From: Kuschelorhynchus macadamiae
Taxonomy: Eukaryota > Arthropoda > Insecta > Coleoptera > Curculionidae
Assembly (NCBI GenBank): GCA_030620095.1
Contig: JAUTXW010005212.1
Coordinates: forward strand, 460,001-524,000
Length of the DNA stretch: 64,000 nucleotides
Direction of reading: 5' to 3'
Part shown: positions 48,400 through 62,664 of the stretch, one piece after another
How positions within the stretch are numbered: the stretch's first letter is position 1
Layout of the letters: each line of letters opens with the position of its first letter
Made by a program: the position numbers and the translations under genes
Notes under the pieces: model-generated
Told to the model about the DNA's origin: nothing
The model's database searches: none
What the model saw: only the letters and a program-made list of their open reading frames with translations

Positions 48400-49700
48400 T
48401 CTATTGTTTTCTGTCTTCCATTGCAGCCTATCGTTGGACATGTCCGACCCATCTTTAACGCTGCGATTTTATTTCTCTGACTATATCTGGTTCGTTGTAC
48501 AGTTCGGCTAATGTCTAAAAATCTTTCAGAGAACTGTACGTTCGAAACCTCTTAGTTTTTGTTTATTTTCTTTTGTCATTGTTCATATTTCACAACCATA
48601 CATAAGTACTGGTCGGATGACTGTCTTATAGATGGAAACATTTTTCGAGCAAAACACCTTATTAAGGGAATAAATGCACCTCATCGATTTCTGAATTCTG
48701 GTGTTTCTTCTGATGTCATTTTCGTCTGTTGTGGTTACTCCGAGATACTTAAATGTTCCCACTCTCTCAAAGTTGTATTTTCCCATCGTGACGTTTTGCA
48801 CTATTCTGTCTGTGTGAGCGTTCCCGTTAATATATATGATATACTTTGTTGATTTTTAGTCCCACTTGTGCTGCCTCCTTCTCTGCTCTCGTGAAGATCA
48901 CCTTAACTTTTGGCATGGAGGTATCAATTATATCAATATTAGTGTACGCCAGAAGACGAGGGCCGTCGTTACTAAATATCGTCATGTCAACTTACGCTCC
49001 ACGAATAGCTTTTCCTAAAGCAATGTTAAAAAGAGTAGGTGAAAGCCCATCTCCTTGCCTAAATTTATTATTGATTTTAAAACTGAGAATGTCGCCTATT
49101 TTGACCTTGCTTAGAGAGCTGAGTAAGATTAGTTAGTTTTCTGGGACCATTTATCTCTGCCATGGCGTCAGGTTTATGTTATCACAGGCCTGCATAAAAT
49201 CGATGAATAGGTGGTGCAGACTCCTAACTAAACTCCCAGCAACTGCATTTGTTTAATGATAAATAGTCGATCACAAGTAGATCGCTGTTTCCGAAAACCG
49301 CATTGATTTTCTCCTATAGCATTTTCTGCATATGGTGGTTGTCAGTCTAGTAGGAAGTTTGATAGCACTCTATATGCAACACTTGTTAGTGATGCCCATT
49401 CCTCTATAGTGCTGGCAATGCATTTTGCCATCCTTTTTATGAATACTTATTTTCCACTCATTCAGCATAATTTCGCTATTCCGTATTCTTGAAATCAGAT
49501 CATGCAGGTGACGGTGCAAGGCTTAACCACCGTATTTCAGTCATTCTGCTTCTATGTTGTCTTGTCCTGTGGATTTTCCATTTTTAAGTCTTTTAAAAGC
49601 TTTTACTACTTCGTCCAAAGTAGGCTCATTAACTGCAAAATAAGCTGTTAAGTAAAGTGGGGATTGCACATTATTTTGTTCTTCTAAGTTAAGAAGTTTG
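48400..49700 (-). pseudogene. RTE-type LINE reverse transcriptase relic
   Basis: On the minus strand: EPTLDEVVKAFKRLKNGKST then GQDNIEAE (about 49640-49570), EWKISIHKKDGKMHCQHYRG, a decayed central region (LHHLFIDFMQACD, then FRQGDGLSPTLFNIALGKAI), the degraded active-site region, then KEAAQVGLKINK. The best piece is 48801-48583: KYNFERVGTFKYLGVTTTDE, NTRIQKSMRCIYSLNKVFCS and YKTVIRPVLMYGCEI. The C-terminal FERTVLKDF-like segment and LKMGRTCP-like (usually RLRWAGHV) segment follow to about 48400. This is the layout of insect RTE-group LINEs. It has many stops and shifts. Confidence 0.85.
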
Positions 49701-49838
49701 TTGAAATGGTTTTTCCATAGATTCTTAACCTAGTTCTAATTAGAAAGATTAGGAGAGCCTCTATTTTCTTCTATATTCTTGAAAAATTCTTTACTTTTAT
49801 TTTAATTTGAGTTTAGCTCTTTCTCCAGTTTCTTCCAG

Positions 49839-51339
<1,501 letters not shown>

Positions 51340-51985
51340 GCTGACTCTCTCGACTATCTCTATTAGGGGGTCGATATACACATTCTTCTAAAGGCCCTAT
51401 AAAAACCTATCCATAGGCGTGATATCTGTGCTATTGGGTGGCCAACTAAATATTCCCCTTCGGCCAATCCACTGATCATAACGACCAACGAATATTCAAT
51501 CACTTCTCGAACGGCATGAGATGAAGACTGAAGAGCCATCTTGCTGCCAAATAATATTATTGTAGGTTTGAATTGGGAATTCTTCTAAGAGGTCTATGAT
51601 ATTATTTGCGAGAAACTGAACATTAAACAGAAAAAACGTTAAGCTCACCCATTGATATTTTTCATTTGATATTTATTATGGTTAGCAGCTGCCTATCTAT
51701 TAATTTGTACTTTTTCTGTTGTATTCCCCTGATGTAAATGACGCCTCATCAGTACACAATATTTTATTGTATAAATTGTTGTTCTCGTGTCTAATCAGCG
51801 TCAAAGCAATAAACTTAAAACGAAGTTCTTTTTGTTCCACTGTGAGAGTTCAGAGTTTTCTGAACTGTTCCATAACTGATCTTTCGATACTTTGAACCAT
51901 ACCATCTCCTTCTCGTACCCCCTGCGAAATAGAACTCGTCGGGTTTATCAAAAAGTCTTCTTTGTGTATCTTGATGATTTTAACG
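51340..51985 (-). pseudogene. Tc1/mariner transposase relic adjoining the Academ-like element
   Basis: On the minus strand, in broken frames: KELRFKFIALTLIRHENNN, LCTDEASFTSGEYNRKS (first catalytic aspartate), FLANNIIDLLEEFPIQTYNN then IIWQQDGSS (second), and VGRYDQWIGRRGIFSWPPNS then TDITPMDRFL (third acidic position), and EECVYRPPNRD. This order is diagnostic of the Tc1/mariner superfamily. The upstream end of the frame runs into the left boundary of the 51989-58522 element, which suggests that element landed in or beside it. The missing N-terminal part was not recognised on the far side. Confidence 0.8.
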
Positions 51986-51988
51986 TAT

Positions 51989-52414
51989 TAGTCTAAGAGC
52001 CAGTGGGCGGCTACCTATATGTATTTGACCAAACCTGAGTTTTTGTTCCTTGAGGCCCCTATACCTACCGTACATGAGATGGGGAGTCACTAAGCCCAAA
52101 GTGGTGAACGCGTCGAGTGCGCAGGTAAGACAGGTAACAATTTTTGGTGAATTTTAAATTCATTTGACCACGTCTGCCATTTTGAAATTTGAAAATATAT
52201 TATTATTATTATCGGAAAACAACAATGGCAGACCATTATCGCGCGTTTAACATTGTGGCAGACAGTTTTGAAAGTAGCAAATTTTGAAAGTAATTGACCA
52301 AATCTGCCATTAATATATTTTATTCATTAAGTTCTTAAAAACTTATATTGATTACGGCAAACGTTTGATTGAGTACACACTTCAGCAGACAACCAAATCT
52401 TAGCTACCACCCGG
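51989..52414. repeat. Left terminal inverted repeat of the Academ-like element
   Basis: Pairs with 58126-58522. Landmarks are CATGAGATGGGGAGTCACTA, AGCCCAAAGTG, TCTGCCATTTTGAAATTTGA, ATTATCGCGCGTTTAACATT, and AACCAAATCTTAGCTACCAC then CCGG at the inner end. It has about 37 bp near 52100-52137 (GTGAACGCGTCGAGTGCGC) that the right copy lacks. Confidence 0.93.
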
Positions 52415-52699
52415 TCAGATGTATGCATAGACTGTCTGTAGCTATCTTTCTTTTTTCCCCTATGGATTACTATTGTACTCATTCTAGCCTATAGTATTCT
52501 CTTGTATAGTTACTAGCATTCAAGGAATTGAGGTTTTATACCTGAAAGGGCCCTGTTACATCCCCACCTTAACGCTTTTTACCAGATGTTTTCAGTATAT
52601 TTGTGAACCTTCATACTGATACCTCGTGTTTCGTGAATTTAATAAATTACGTAGTGTTGCTTTCTTTGGTTTTGTTAATTTGTTTATTATTTATTTAAG
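52415..52699 (+). promoter_or_regulatory. Probable 5' leader and promoter region of the transposase gene
   Basis: Located between the left inverted repeat and the first ATG. It contains ACCTTAACGCTTTTTACC and AT-rich stretches but no motif that fixes a start site. Position is the main argument. Confidence 0.3.
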
Positions 52700-53959
52700 A
52701 TGTCTGACATTATGTCGAGTGATAAAAAAGAAGGGAAGTGTGTTTTTTGTGACACGGTAAAAACTGAGAAATTACTAATATTTTCGGAAGAAACTATGTT
52801 AAAAGATTTTGAGGTTACGAAAATTTCATAAATTAAAATATAATGATATTATTTTACCGGACGAAATTTTAGATTCAGCATATCACAGTAGTTGTTACAA
52901 GACTTTCACAGCATTGAAACGATATTTTTTTTCAACAGATGTTAAAAAAAAATTACATCACAGCCCAGTACGTCTTCGTCTGCAATTGAACAACCAAGTA
53001 CATCAGCTGATCTATAATTGATGATATAATTGTACATGATTCTCTTGTAAAAGATGTGACCCTTCCTGAGATACAAGAAGCAGAAAAAGAAATTGACTCT
53101 GAAGCAGAACAGCCGTTGGAGGAACCATCTGAAAATTCAGCAGAATCATCGACTGTTCAGACTTCTGATGCTGTAGCTTCAACAAACGTAAATTTGTGTT
53201 TTTTTGGTAACAAGAAAAGGAAATAATATCGGTCTAAGAATGAGCCATTACGCACTTTAGAGAAGGATCAATTTGAAAAGAGTATTTTATTAAATTGTAA
53301 GCCAGATACTGAAATTTACAATGAAACTTTGACCAAACTACAAAGTGTTCTCTCTCGTTCTCTACCATGATGTTTATCGGCAAAATTTTCGAAATCAGAG
53401 AAGATTACTCGTGAAAAGTCCTGTCCGTACTTCATGGCACATTAAGCGAGAAATAGATGAAACTGTTTATAAAGAAATATGGTATTTAATTGAAGAGAAT
53501 ATCATACATCGGGGACGTTGTTATTTTCTGAGTTATTTACATAGAGTATCTTAAAATGTTTAAGGAATTAAGTGAAGGCTCTGACGCAACATCAATATTT
53601 ACCGCACACTATTAAGAAGAAAAAGTTCACAAAAATTTTAATGATAAAATCCAAATTTTGATATCTAACAAAAGAAAAGTTGTTGCCCCTAAAGGCATTT
53701 CAGTTATTGATGACTGATTATTTGATCACTTGAAAGACCAAGATATTTTGCAAGAAGCCGCTGCTATTTTACGAGGGGAAACTTTGGGCATAAAAAGAAA
53801 TAAATTACCTGATAATTTGAAGAGTTAACGTCTAATAAAAGGTGAATGTTCAACACCACGCATGATTTCATATTGTTTTTATCAATCCTCGGAGGTTACA
53901 AAAGTTAGCGGCGGAATTGCGACAGTTTTCAACGCGACGTAAAATCTCTGTCACAGGAC

Positions 53960-54392
<433 letters not shown>

Positions 54393-57300
54393 GACCCACA
54401 ATGGTAACATTAAGACCTCTGCTTAGGCTTGACATTAAAAAGTATTACAAGCAGTCAAGGCATCGATATAATAAATCGTTATGGCCATTGTATAAGTTAC
54501 ATCGCTGTCGAAGAACTAGAAACAGAAGCAACGTTTTCATCAGTTTCTCGTACCAAAATATGTCCGGAGGTAATTAATAAAGATGAAAATCTTGTGGCAG
54601 GCATGGCATTTGACAATTATGACCGATTTATTGATACCAAAACTGGAAAAGACACTCTCCATGATACAGTTGGAATAATGTATCAAAATATTGACCACAA
54701 TCTCGAAAAGGAAGATATAGAAGAAGAAGAAGAAGAAGTAGAAGAAGAAGAAAAAACTGAAAGTAGTAAACATGATAATCGTAGAAGACGACCTTTTGAG
54801 AGAATCGAGTTTGAGTTACCCCAGTGTGCTAAAAAACTCAAAAAAGTTAGTAATATTCAAGCTGGAAGTGAGGAAGAGGTTAATATAATCGTGCATAAGA
54901 ATCTTTACGATCGGATTGACAGTATTTTGATGCTAAGTCATACCCCTATGTGAACTGGATTTAACAGTAAAATTATGACAGATGATACTCCACAGCAATT
55001 GATTTCTTATTTGACTCCGATTAATGACTCACCAACAAGCAATGCCATAGTTTTGGCAACTATGCAGCAATGCATGGCAGTGACTTACGATTTAGCTATT
55101 GCAAAGATTGCATTGCAAATCCAGGCTACAGAAGGTAACACCTTCCAAAAACTATTTATACACTTGGGTGCATTTTAAATAATGATGTCGTATTTTAAGT
55201 CAACCGGAAAAGTTATTAATGTTTGTGGTTAATCAACCATCATGGTTCAAAGCGAAATGCTTGCTAGAGGATCCGTTTCAGGTTTTATTGAGGGCAAACA
55301 TTTCAATCGCTGTAAAAGATTACACCCAATTATGGCTTTAGGACTACAAATAATACATTTTAGATCTTTTCTAACATATAAAAATATTCAAATTTTTGAA
55401 GATATCGTAGAGGAAATTACATTTGGTTACAGAGTTGTCGGTCACCTTCATTTTTTATTAACGATGAAAGCTTGAAAGAACTGTGTAATGATATTTACGA
55501 GCAACAAACATTAAATGATGAACATGGTAAACCAGCCCAATTTTATATGATCTACGTCAAGCTCGTTTATTATTATTTACAACTGAGCAGGAGCATTCGT
55601 GTTGGTGACTTCCAATTGTATCTCGACACTTTACCGAAAATAACAAATTTATTTTTTGTCCTTAACCATCAATGCAAATGGACGGTTCAATACCATTACA
55701 ATTTAATGAAAGTTCCCACTACTCATCCTGGTTTAGAGCTGGACTTTCAAAAAGGCTTTTTTGGAATCAAGCGTACTAGTAAGCCATTCTCAAGGCAGTC
55801 TATTGATCTTACATTAGAGCAGATCATTAATGCAGTCGCTGCGAGAACACTTACTGGTATCACACATCTGACTCACTTGATTTCAGCTCGGCTACGGTGG
55901 GCGAGAAGTCACGACATCCGCTCAAGTATAATTACACACGTATTGGATGAGTTAGGAATTACCAAAAAGCAAGATATTATAGCAGAGTTTTAGCCACATA
56001 ATATTAAGAAAAGTTATCAACAACTTGAAAAGTTTATCAACTCGTTTGATCAATATGTGAATCCCTTCAGCTTAGATTTGTCGCCTGATCGGTTGTTTAA
56101 CATAGGCTCCGAAAAAGCTGCATCATCTCAAGTGGAAGAGTTTGTCTTAAATATCCTAACAATTGGTGAAGAGCAACGAACAACTTTCATATCGGAATGT
56201 GCATCTGATCCCAAAAGATTTGAAAAAGCCATGAAAAAGACACCGATACCGTTAAGAAAAAGTCTTTACAAATTGGAGGTAAGCAGCAAGAGATAAAGTT
56301 ACAGCGAAATTTATTCGGACGTTTGTTGGGAATTTCGATGGACCATCAAATTGATGTTCTGAAAATTTTAGCATATCCAATATCTCCTGTACCTCTTGCT
56401 CTATATCATCTAGATGGTGATTTCTGTAGAACCGACAAATCTGTACTTGTAAAATGCCTTGAACCAAATGTTGATCAAGAACCACCAGGTAATACAGATG
56501 TATTCTTAATTGATGGATTTTTCATTCTCCATTCTATGAAAGAAGTTCCCAAAACATTCGGGAGGATTTCCAAGAAATTCTTGCAAATGGTATCAAAATA
56601 TTCCACCCGAAGAATTGATGTAATCTTTGACCAATGTTTTTTTTTCATCAATTAAAGGTAGCGAAAGATGTCTACGACATGAAGTATCATTGATTGATTA
56701 CGCAATTTCGGGACCTAAACAGGTGCGACTGTTGGATTTTGCAAAAGAATTGAAGAATACTAAATTTAAGGAAGCTCTGGTAGATTTTTTTTCAAAACAT
56801 TGGTCTAGTGAGGAAATGAAATCATTTTTGGGTAACCGAAAAATTTTTTTAAATTTCCGGAATTGTCAATCGTATCAAGTTGTTGATACGTCAAGTCAAG
56901 TGTTGTTGAAAATTTTTGTTGTACTTCACATGAAGAAGCTGATACTAAGATAATCTATCATGCTTGCAATATCGCTGAGCAGTGGAATATTGTTATTAGA
57001 GCTTCTGATACCGATATTTTGATAATAATGATTGGTAATATGACACAATTACAAAATTCTCATTCTAATATTTGGATGCTCAATGGAACAGGGAATAACG
57101 AAAGGTATATTGACGTCACAAAAATTTATAAGGAACTTAGTGAATTGTTAGCCAAAAGCTTAATCGGCTTCCATGCGTTCACAGGATGTGATTTCAATCC
57201 GGCTTTCTTTAATAAAGGGAAGAAAAGACCTTTTACCTTGCTGAAGAAAAATGTTAAGTTTCAACAAGCATTTGCTACTCTTGATGAAGAAAATTTGACA

Positions 57301-57635
57301 GAGGACCAGTTACAAGAGGTATTTAACAGTATTAAGAAGTTTACCTCTCCACCCTATAACGCAAAAAAGTCTGTTGACGTTGATGATGGAAAGTACCAAC
57401 TTTTCGTCAACAATTCCGACGTCAATGAAAATTTTAGCAAAAAAGTACTGAATTTTGATACAAGCTCAATACCACCGTGTAAGAGTGAGCTGTTCCAGCA
57501 ATTTCTAATAGCACACTCTATTTCAACTGTTTGGAAAAATGCTTACAAAAAGTAAAGACGATAAATTTGAATTCAAATGGTTCGAAGGAGATCAGCTCCC
57601 AACTTCTGTAAATGACTTAATCAACAATGTTCCTG

Positions 57636-57725
57636 GTAAGTTCATAATAATCAATTCTTTGTCGAATATGTTCGGATCAATTTACAACTTACTTTTATTT
57701 TATAATTTACGTTTTATTTTTACAG
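57636..57725 (+). other. 90-nt intron near the end of the transposase gene
   Basis: CCTG|GTAAGT at 57635/57636 and a pyrimidine-rich TTTTATTTTTACAG ending at 57725 bound 90 nt. Splicing joins NNVP to ESDSIDDEDESH. The intron is a multiple of three with no stop, so an unspliced reading is also open, but the intron-encoded residues (KFIIINSLSNMFGSIYN) break the hydrophilic character. Confidence 0.75.
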
Positions 57726-58061
57726 AATCCGATTCAATAGATGATGAAGACGAGTCACACAACGGAAGACATGACTCCGATGATGATGAGTGAAGATTCA
57801 AATCAATGAAAAGAAATATATATTTTTTAAAGCATGCATGATTCATTTTTTTAATTTATTTTTTTTTAAATTTTGTCTTAAAAAACGTAAAATAAAATTT
57901 GAGTGATTATTTGTTATCTGCAATATACCTTAATATTTGAGATTCTTTTGAAATATATTTTCTTTTTTATCATCAAATTTATAAATTGTAGAATATAGTT
58001 TACCAAATTAAATATTAATTTCTATAAATACACTGATCATATTGATATAGAACAGGAAACG

Positions 58062-58063
<2 letters not shown>

Positions 58064-58124
<61 letters not shown>
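58064..58124. repeat. (TA)n microsatellite next to the right inverted repeat
   Basis: About 60 bp of TA directly before AACCGGGTAGTAGC. Confidence 0.97.
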
Positions 58125-58125
<1 letters not shown>

Positions 58126-58522
58126 CCGGGTAGTAGCTAAGATTTGGTTGTCTGTTGAAGTATGTACTCAATGAAAACGTCTGCCGTGATCAATATAAGT
58201 TTTTAAGACCTTAATGAATAAAATATATTAATGGCAGATCTAGTCAATTACTTTCAAAGTTTTATTTTTTTTAGCACTTTCAAAACTGTCTGTTACAATG
58301 TTAAACGCGCGATAATGGTCTGTCATTGTTGTTTTCCGATAATAATAATATATTTTCAGATTTCAAAATGGCAGACGCGGTCAAATGAATGTAAAATTCG
58401 CCAAAAGCACTTTGGGCTTAGTGACTCCCCATCTCATGTACGGTAGGTATAGAGGCCTCAATGACCAAAAACTCAGGTCTGGTCAAATACATATAGGTAG
58501 CCGCCCACTGGCTCTTAGACTA
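58126..58522. repeat. Right terminal inverted repeat of the Academ-like element
   Basis: Starts CCGGGTAGTAGCTAAGATTT and ends GCCCACTGGCTCTTAGACTA, the reverse complement of 51989-52414. Differences are scattered substitutions and small indels, which dates the copy as not recent. Confidence 0.93.
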
Positions 58523-59736
58523 TATTTTGTTCAGTTCAACAGATCATAACTATTTTTAGTTCATTCACGTCCGTTGTTCAATTATTGACAACCCATTTGC
58601 CTTAAATTGCCATTAAATTAAAAAAACCCGAGAAAAAACCTATGTCACTTAATTAGGAATCAAGTTTTATTAGAAAAAAATAAAAGCATCTGTAAGAAAG
58701 AGTAAAAATAATAATTATAATAATACAAAAAACGAATAGAAAGATATATATCAACAACTAGGAAAAGAATAATAGCGAATATGGATACAAAAAGGAGTGC
58801 AATAATTCCATTTATTATTTTAAATACAGGTATTACTCCCCTTTTAATTATTAAACATCTTACCCAGACCTGTCTTAAGTCTAAGGGTAAAAAGCAGTCA
58901 TACTTCAAACGTGTAATATAACAATAGCCTTCCTATCAAAAGTAACCCCATGATGACTTTGGCATTAGTCGGTCCATCAGAAAACGAGATAGTTTAAACT
59001 GTGACTTTAAAAAGTAATAATAATTTTTCATTGTTGTGCCACACCAATGAACCATAACCTGGAAGAAAAAGAAAGGGAAACATGATTGAGTATTATGACC
59101 TTTCTGAGGCATATAGGAAAATACTTATCCTTAGAGCTATCTACACCATCCCTATAGCGATATCAGCTACATGATTAGTGACCAAAATCACGACCTAATA
59201 CCTATTCCTGAAAAAAAATATTTATGCACGCATGCATTCTGTTATATAATTGGACCGTATTGCGCCATTGTTAGCAGACTAAATGTTATGTCTCTTCTAT
59301 CTATTAGATGTCCTCCTTTTAAAATAGAGCGACTAATTAAAGAAAAAGACCAAAAAGCGTTTAAATTCCTCACTCATTGTTTTTCTGGGTAACTCGCAAT
59401 TTAAACTTTACAACGAGAAAACCGAAATAAGATAAAATAACGATGTTACACGAGATTATCTTTAATTTGCCGTCCATTTTGGTTAAGTACTGTTATTAAT
59501 GGTGCACCAAAGTATTTGCTGCTGCTACATAATGTTATACCCGAGGTTATATCCTGCGGACCTCGAGAAGCTTCGGATAATTAAAGAACAAAAGAGCTAT
59601 CGGAGAGTAGAAGTATGCCACATTTCTGTTATTTTACCTGCATTGTATATAAAGGTGTTTTCTCAGTTATTTATTATAGTAAATGTTATATAGATTTCGT
59701 ACCGTTAGGTCAGAAGGCTCTTAGATTATGCGGAGT
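58523..59736. other. AT-rich DNA, no gene recognised
   Basis: Open frames at 58660-58908 (-), 59171-59392 (+) and 59499-59693 (+) lack any family signature. Confidence 0.45.
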
Positions 59737-59935
59737 ACAGGGTGTCTAAAATAAGCTGTCATATCCCCTTATCTCTCGCCTTAACGGAAGAACCATAAAA
59801 GGTAGAGGAAAAATTTAAAGACTAATAATTCTTTGTTTGTTATGAAGTTTTATTTTATTTTGATTTTATTTAACCAAGGTGTTGCATTTTTCCTAGGCTG
59901 ATATAAACTTTCTTATTTTAAATAGGACACCCTAT
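59737..59935. mobile_element. ~200-bp MITE with ACAGGGTGTC ends
   Basis: ACAGGGTGTCTAAAATAAGC at the left pairs with CTTATTTTAAATAGGACACC then CTAT at the right (reverse complement AGGGTGTCC, TTTAAAATAAG). No coding. The family terminus recalls the CACCCTGTATA words in the foldback at 40434-41499. Confidence 0.7.
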
Positions 59936-60739
59936 ATATTATTGCATATTATATAGTGCGTTATATAATAGTAGGGAGTCTGTTAGGATGTATTGACATT
60001 TTTCTTCAGTTTTTCATCCGTTTTCAAATTAACAGAATTAAATTTATTTTAAACATATTTAAGTTTTACTAGAGCCAAAAAAGTTAAAAGTTCATTCGTT
60101 CAAACTTACAACGTTACTGTGTTTCGCATATCGTAATTTTTATTATTATGTTTTAAATGTAACTCTTTTTATATCATATTCAATTTAAATAAGGCATTGA
60201 ACAACGATTTCAACGATATACATATAAGAATATGGATCTACGACTCTCCGTTTCACTCTAATTAACGATCATCTTCAGCATGTTACTTATTTTTTCATAA
60301 CAAATCTTTTTAATTTATGTAATTTAAAAAAATACCTATTTACGCACTAATAGTTATTACAGATAATACTTTTGTTACTCTCGATCATTATCTTATAAAA
60401 ATTTTATTAACTAAAAACAATAAATTATGAAAGCTTTGATTTTTTTTATCTGGTTGGTAACTAGCTCTATGGCCAAAAACCGAACCAAAATCCTAAAACT
60501 TGTCTTTTGTAGTCATACATTAATTCCTCGATTAATCCAGATATTTCGTCATTGGTCTCGTAGGAAACCATCTTAAATATGTTTTTATATTAAATGATTA
60601 TTAAATGTTGCAATTATAATACAATATCAAAAACCTAAATTAATTAAAATATTTAAATTAAGTAATAAAGGAATAATAATGAGATATTCAATATCTTGTT
60701 ATTAAATAAACCTAAAGCAAGTTATTCACGGATTTCCCG
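59936..60739. other. AT-rich DNA with one retroelement-type motif
   Basis: At 60233-60285 the minus strand reads GCTGAAGATGATCGTTAATT then GAGTGAAACGGAGAGTCG, similar in layout to the CTGAGGATG...GCGAAACGTCGAC modules at 14-15 kb. Nothing else was recognised. Confidence 0.45.
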
Positions 60740-60960
60740 TTCTAAGCAGTACATGTATAATTTTCCACAATTTTTGTTTATTGCTTTTGCTATAGAACAT
60801 CTTTGATTGATTAATTGAATTTCTTTATTTTTTGCTTAAGTTGCACAAGATCTTGCCATCTATTCCTTTATAGCTTCTCTTTTAAAGTTATCCATAAAAA
60901 AATAATTAAATGCGGTAAGATCAGGGTCCCCGGGTGGTCAAGGAAAATTTCTATTGGATC
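60740..60960 (-). pseudogene. Tc1/mariner transposase C-terminal relic
   Basis: On the minus strand, mixed frames read GDPDLTAFNYFFMDNFKREA (third acidic region of the DDE domain), WQDLVQLKQKIKKF, and KIVENYTCTA then NGKSVNNL. The final CTGCTTAGAACGGG nucleotide stretch also ends the plus-strand relic at 61272-61298, so the two are related copies in opposite orientation. Confidence 0.6.
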
Positions 60961-61084
60961 CAATTCATTTTGCAAAATTTTCTATAATTTACTGCTGCAG
61001 GAGTGAATAATATTATTTTTCATTTAGATAGTATACCAAGTCACCAGTATCGAGGAGCTAGATTAGTGTATAAACAACAATTTT

Positions 61085-61345
61085 GAAGAAACGATTGAGC
61101 ACATTAAAAATGATCCTTATGTCCCGAAGACTCCTGTTCTTGTCAACTTGAATTATTTTTATGGGAACTGTAAAACATAAAGTGAATAAAAATAGATGTC
61201 AAGGTGTTGAAAAATTTAAGCAATAAATAACAGATGAAATTCAATTATTCAATCAGATTGGTTCTGGAAATGTATACTCATGTACTGCTTAGAACGGGCG
61301 ACACATGGAAAAGTTGCATATATTTCAAAATGGAATGACAGAAAC
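61085..61345 (+). pseudogene. Tc1/mariner transposase C-terminal relic, opposite orientation
   Basis: Frame pieces are IIFMGTVKHKVNKNRCQGVE, KFKQ, ITDEIQLFNQIGSGNVYSCT then NGRHMEKLHIF. The K-H-K-V-..-N-R-C-Q-.-V-E-.-.-K-Q layout and the C-..-NGRH(M)E.L ending are typical for mariner-group transposase C termini. Stops interrupt it and no catalytic residues remain. Confidence 0.55.
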
Positions 61346-61461
61346 AACTACTCCGCTGGCTAATAACATGACCGGCATTGAATTACACTGTTGAATCTCG
61401 ATTTTCGTTAGGAGAAATAATGTCAATATATTTATTTCACTTTACACCAATGTCACAACAA

Positions 61462-61566
61462 GAGTACCATGATCCCTGTCTGGGACATGTCCTGCAATCC
61501 TGCAAGCGCAATGGAGTACCATGATCCCTGTCTGGGACACGTCCTGCAATGCTGCAAGCGTAATGC
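61462..61566. repeat. 52-bp segment in tandem duplicate
   Basis: GAGTACCATGATCCCTGTCT then GGGACATGTCCTGCAATCCT and GCAAGCGCAATG is repeated with a 52-bp offset and three substitutions. GGGACATGTCC is itself palindromic. Confidence 0.9.
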
Positions 61567-61594
61567 ATTTCAGTCAATAAACGATCGCGATTTT

Positions 61595-61675
61595 ATAATT
61601 CCACTGGAAACTCATCGCGCCATCTAAGGGAAAAGGCAGAACAAGGTCTGCCGAGCCCGCTGGTTTTTATTAAAA
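61595..61675 (-). repeat. Partial copy of the CTAGCTGGCCCGGCAG-type repeat
   Basis: On the minus strand, AGCGGGCTCGGCAGACCTTG then TTCTGCCTTTTCCCTTAGAT and TTTCCAGTGGAATTATAA match the first 80 bp of 26928-27235. Confidence 0.7.
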
Positions 61676-62597
61676 CGCGTATATGTTGCTATATTTGACT
61701 TATTGCACTGAACTAGGGTTCAACATCAGTAGTAAAAAGTACCTAGTAATAATTATCATTATTTGGTAAACCTTGTAGGTAAAGTTTGCTGCATTAGACA
61801 GCAGATCTTCACGAAAATGGCAAATAATTTCTTATTTTGAATAAATCGCTTAAGTAATTTGGTAGGTGCCTAGATAAACCTAAGTATAGAGAGAATAGAC
61901 AATTCAACAATTATTGGAAAATACAAAATATGTGGATCCCAACTTTCTATTGTATTCAGTATAGTTGGGATCCAACGAGAGAAGCTTAGCGGCCAGAATT
62001 GTCAGTTTGCGACGCACGGTCTCCGAACTGTTAAGTAAATTCGTTTATTTGACTGCTTAAAGCATAACTGGTAACTTCGATACAAATATTGTTGCGTGCA
62101 TGCTAATATAACGATTATATAATGCCTTATGAAATTAATGTAACGAATATATGAAACTGCTGAACTGTTTATTATTTTATCGGTAATATATACATTCATT
62201 TAAATCTCATTTAGGAGCACTCGTAGAAGCATATCGGACTGAACTTAAATTCTCTATTCTGATGCTGCGCATGCATCACATGATATCTACAGTGCGGCCG
62301 GTTGATGTAGGTCAAGTACAGATACCTCATTAGTCTCGCAGACGAGCCGGATGTTTAGCCAAATACAAGATATGGTATTTGATCTTAAAAACCGCGTCGA
62401 TTTTTCAACATTTTTTCTACCGACAAACAAAAAATACCCCAAGTAAAAGTACTTACCTTGTTTTCTCGTTAAGCTTTTCGGAAAGTCTACAGTTTTTCAA
62501 TAAAAAAAACAAACCTTTTCGAAACAAAAATAAGACTTTTTTTTAGCCGATAAATAAGGCGTTGCAAAGTCGACGCGTTTTAGAGTTATCCGATATT
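61676..62597. other. AT-rich DNA, no gene recognised
   Basis: A short inverted pair GTGGATCCCAACTTTCTATT / AGTTGGGATCCAAC is present at 61931-61975. The stretch at 62260-62350 is GC-richer (GTGCGGCCGGTTGATG) but not recognised. Confidence 0.4.
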
Positions 62598-62664
62598 CAG
62601 TGGCGTAGCCAGCTATTAGGGGCGGAGGGGTAATCATTTCCTAGCCCCCCTTGCAACGCCACTG
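62598..62664. mobile_element. 67-bp mini-MITE, hAT-type
   Basis: Ends CAGTGGCGTAGCCAG and TTGCAACGCCACTG are inverted. Flanks are CCGATATT (62590-62597) and CCGATATC (62665-62672), an 8-bp duplication with one change. The inside contains G-runs followed by C-runs (GGGGCGGAGGGG, CTAGCCCCCC). Similar CAGTGGCG(T/C)A(A/G)CCAG starts are at 17841 and 22258. Confidence 0.8.

Noticed and set aside
48846..49136. Plus-strand 96-codon open frame
   Set aside because: It is the antisense shadow of the RTE-type LINE relic on the minus strand.
54540..54773. Minus-strand Phe-rich open frame
   Set aside because: It is the antisense of the Glu-rich run of the transposase gene.
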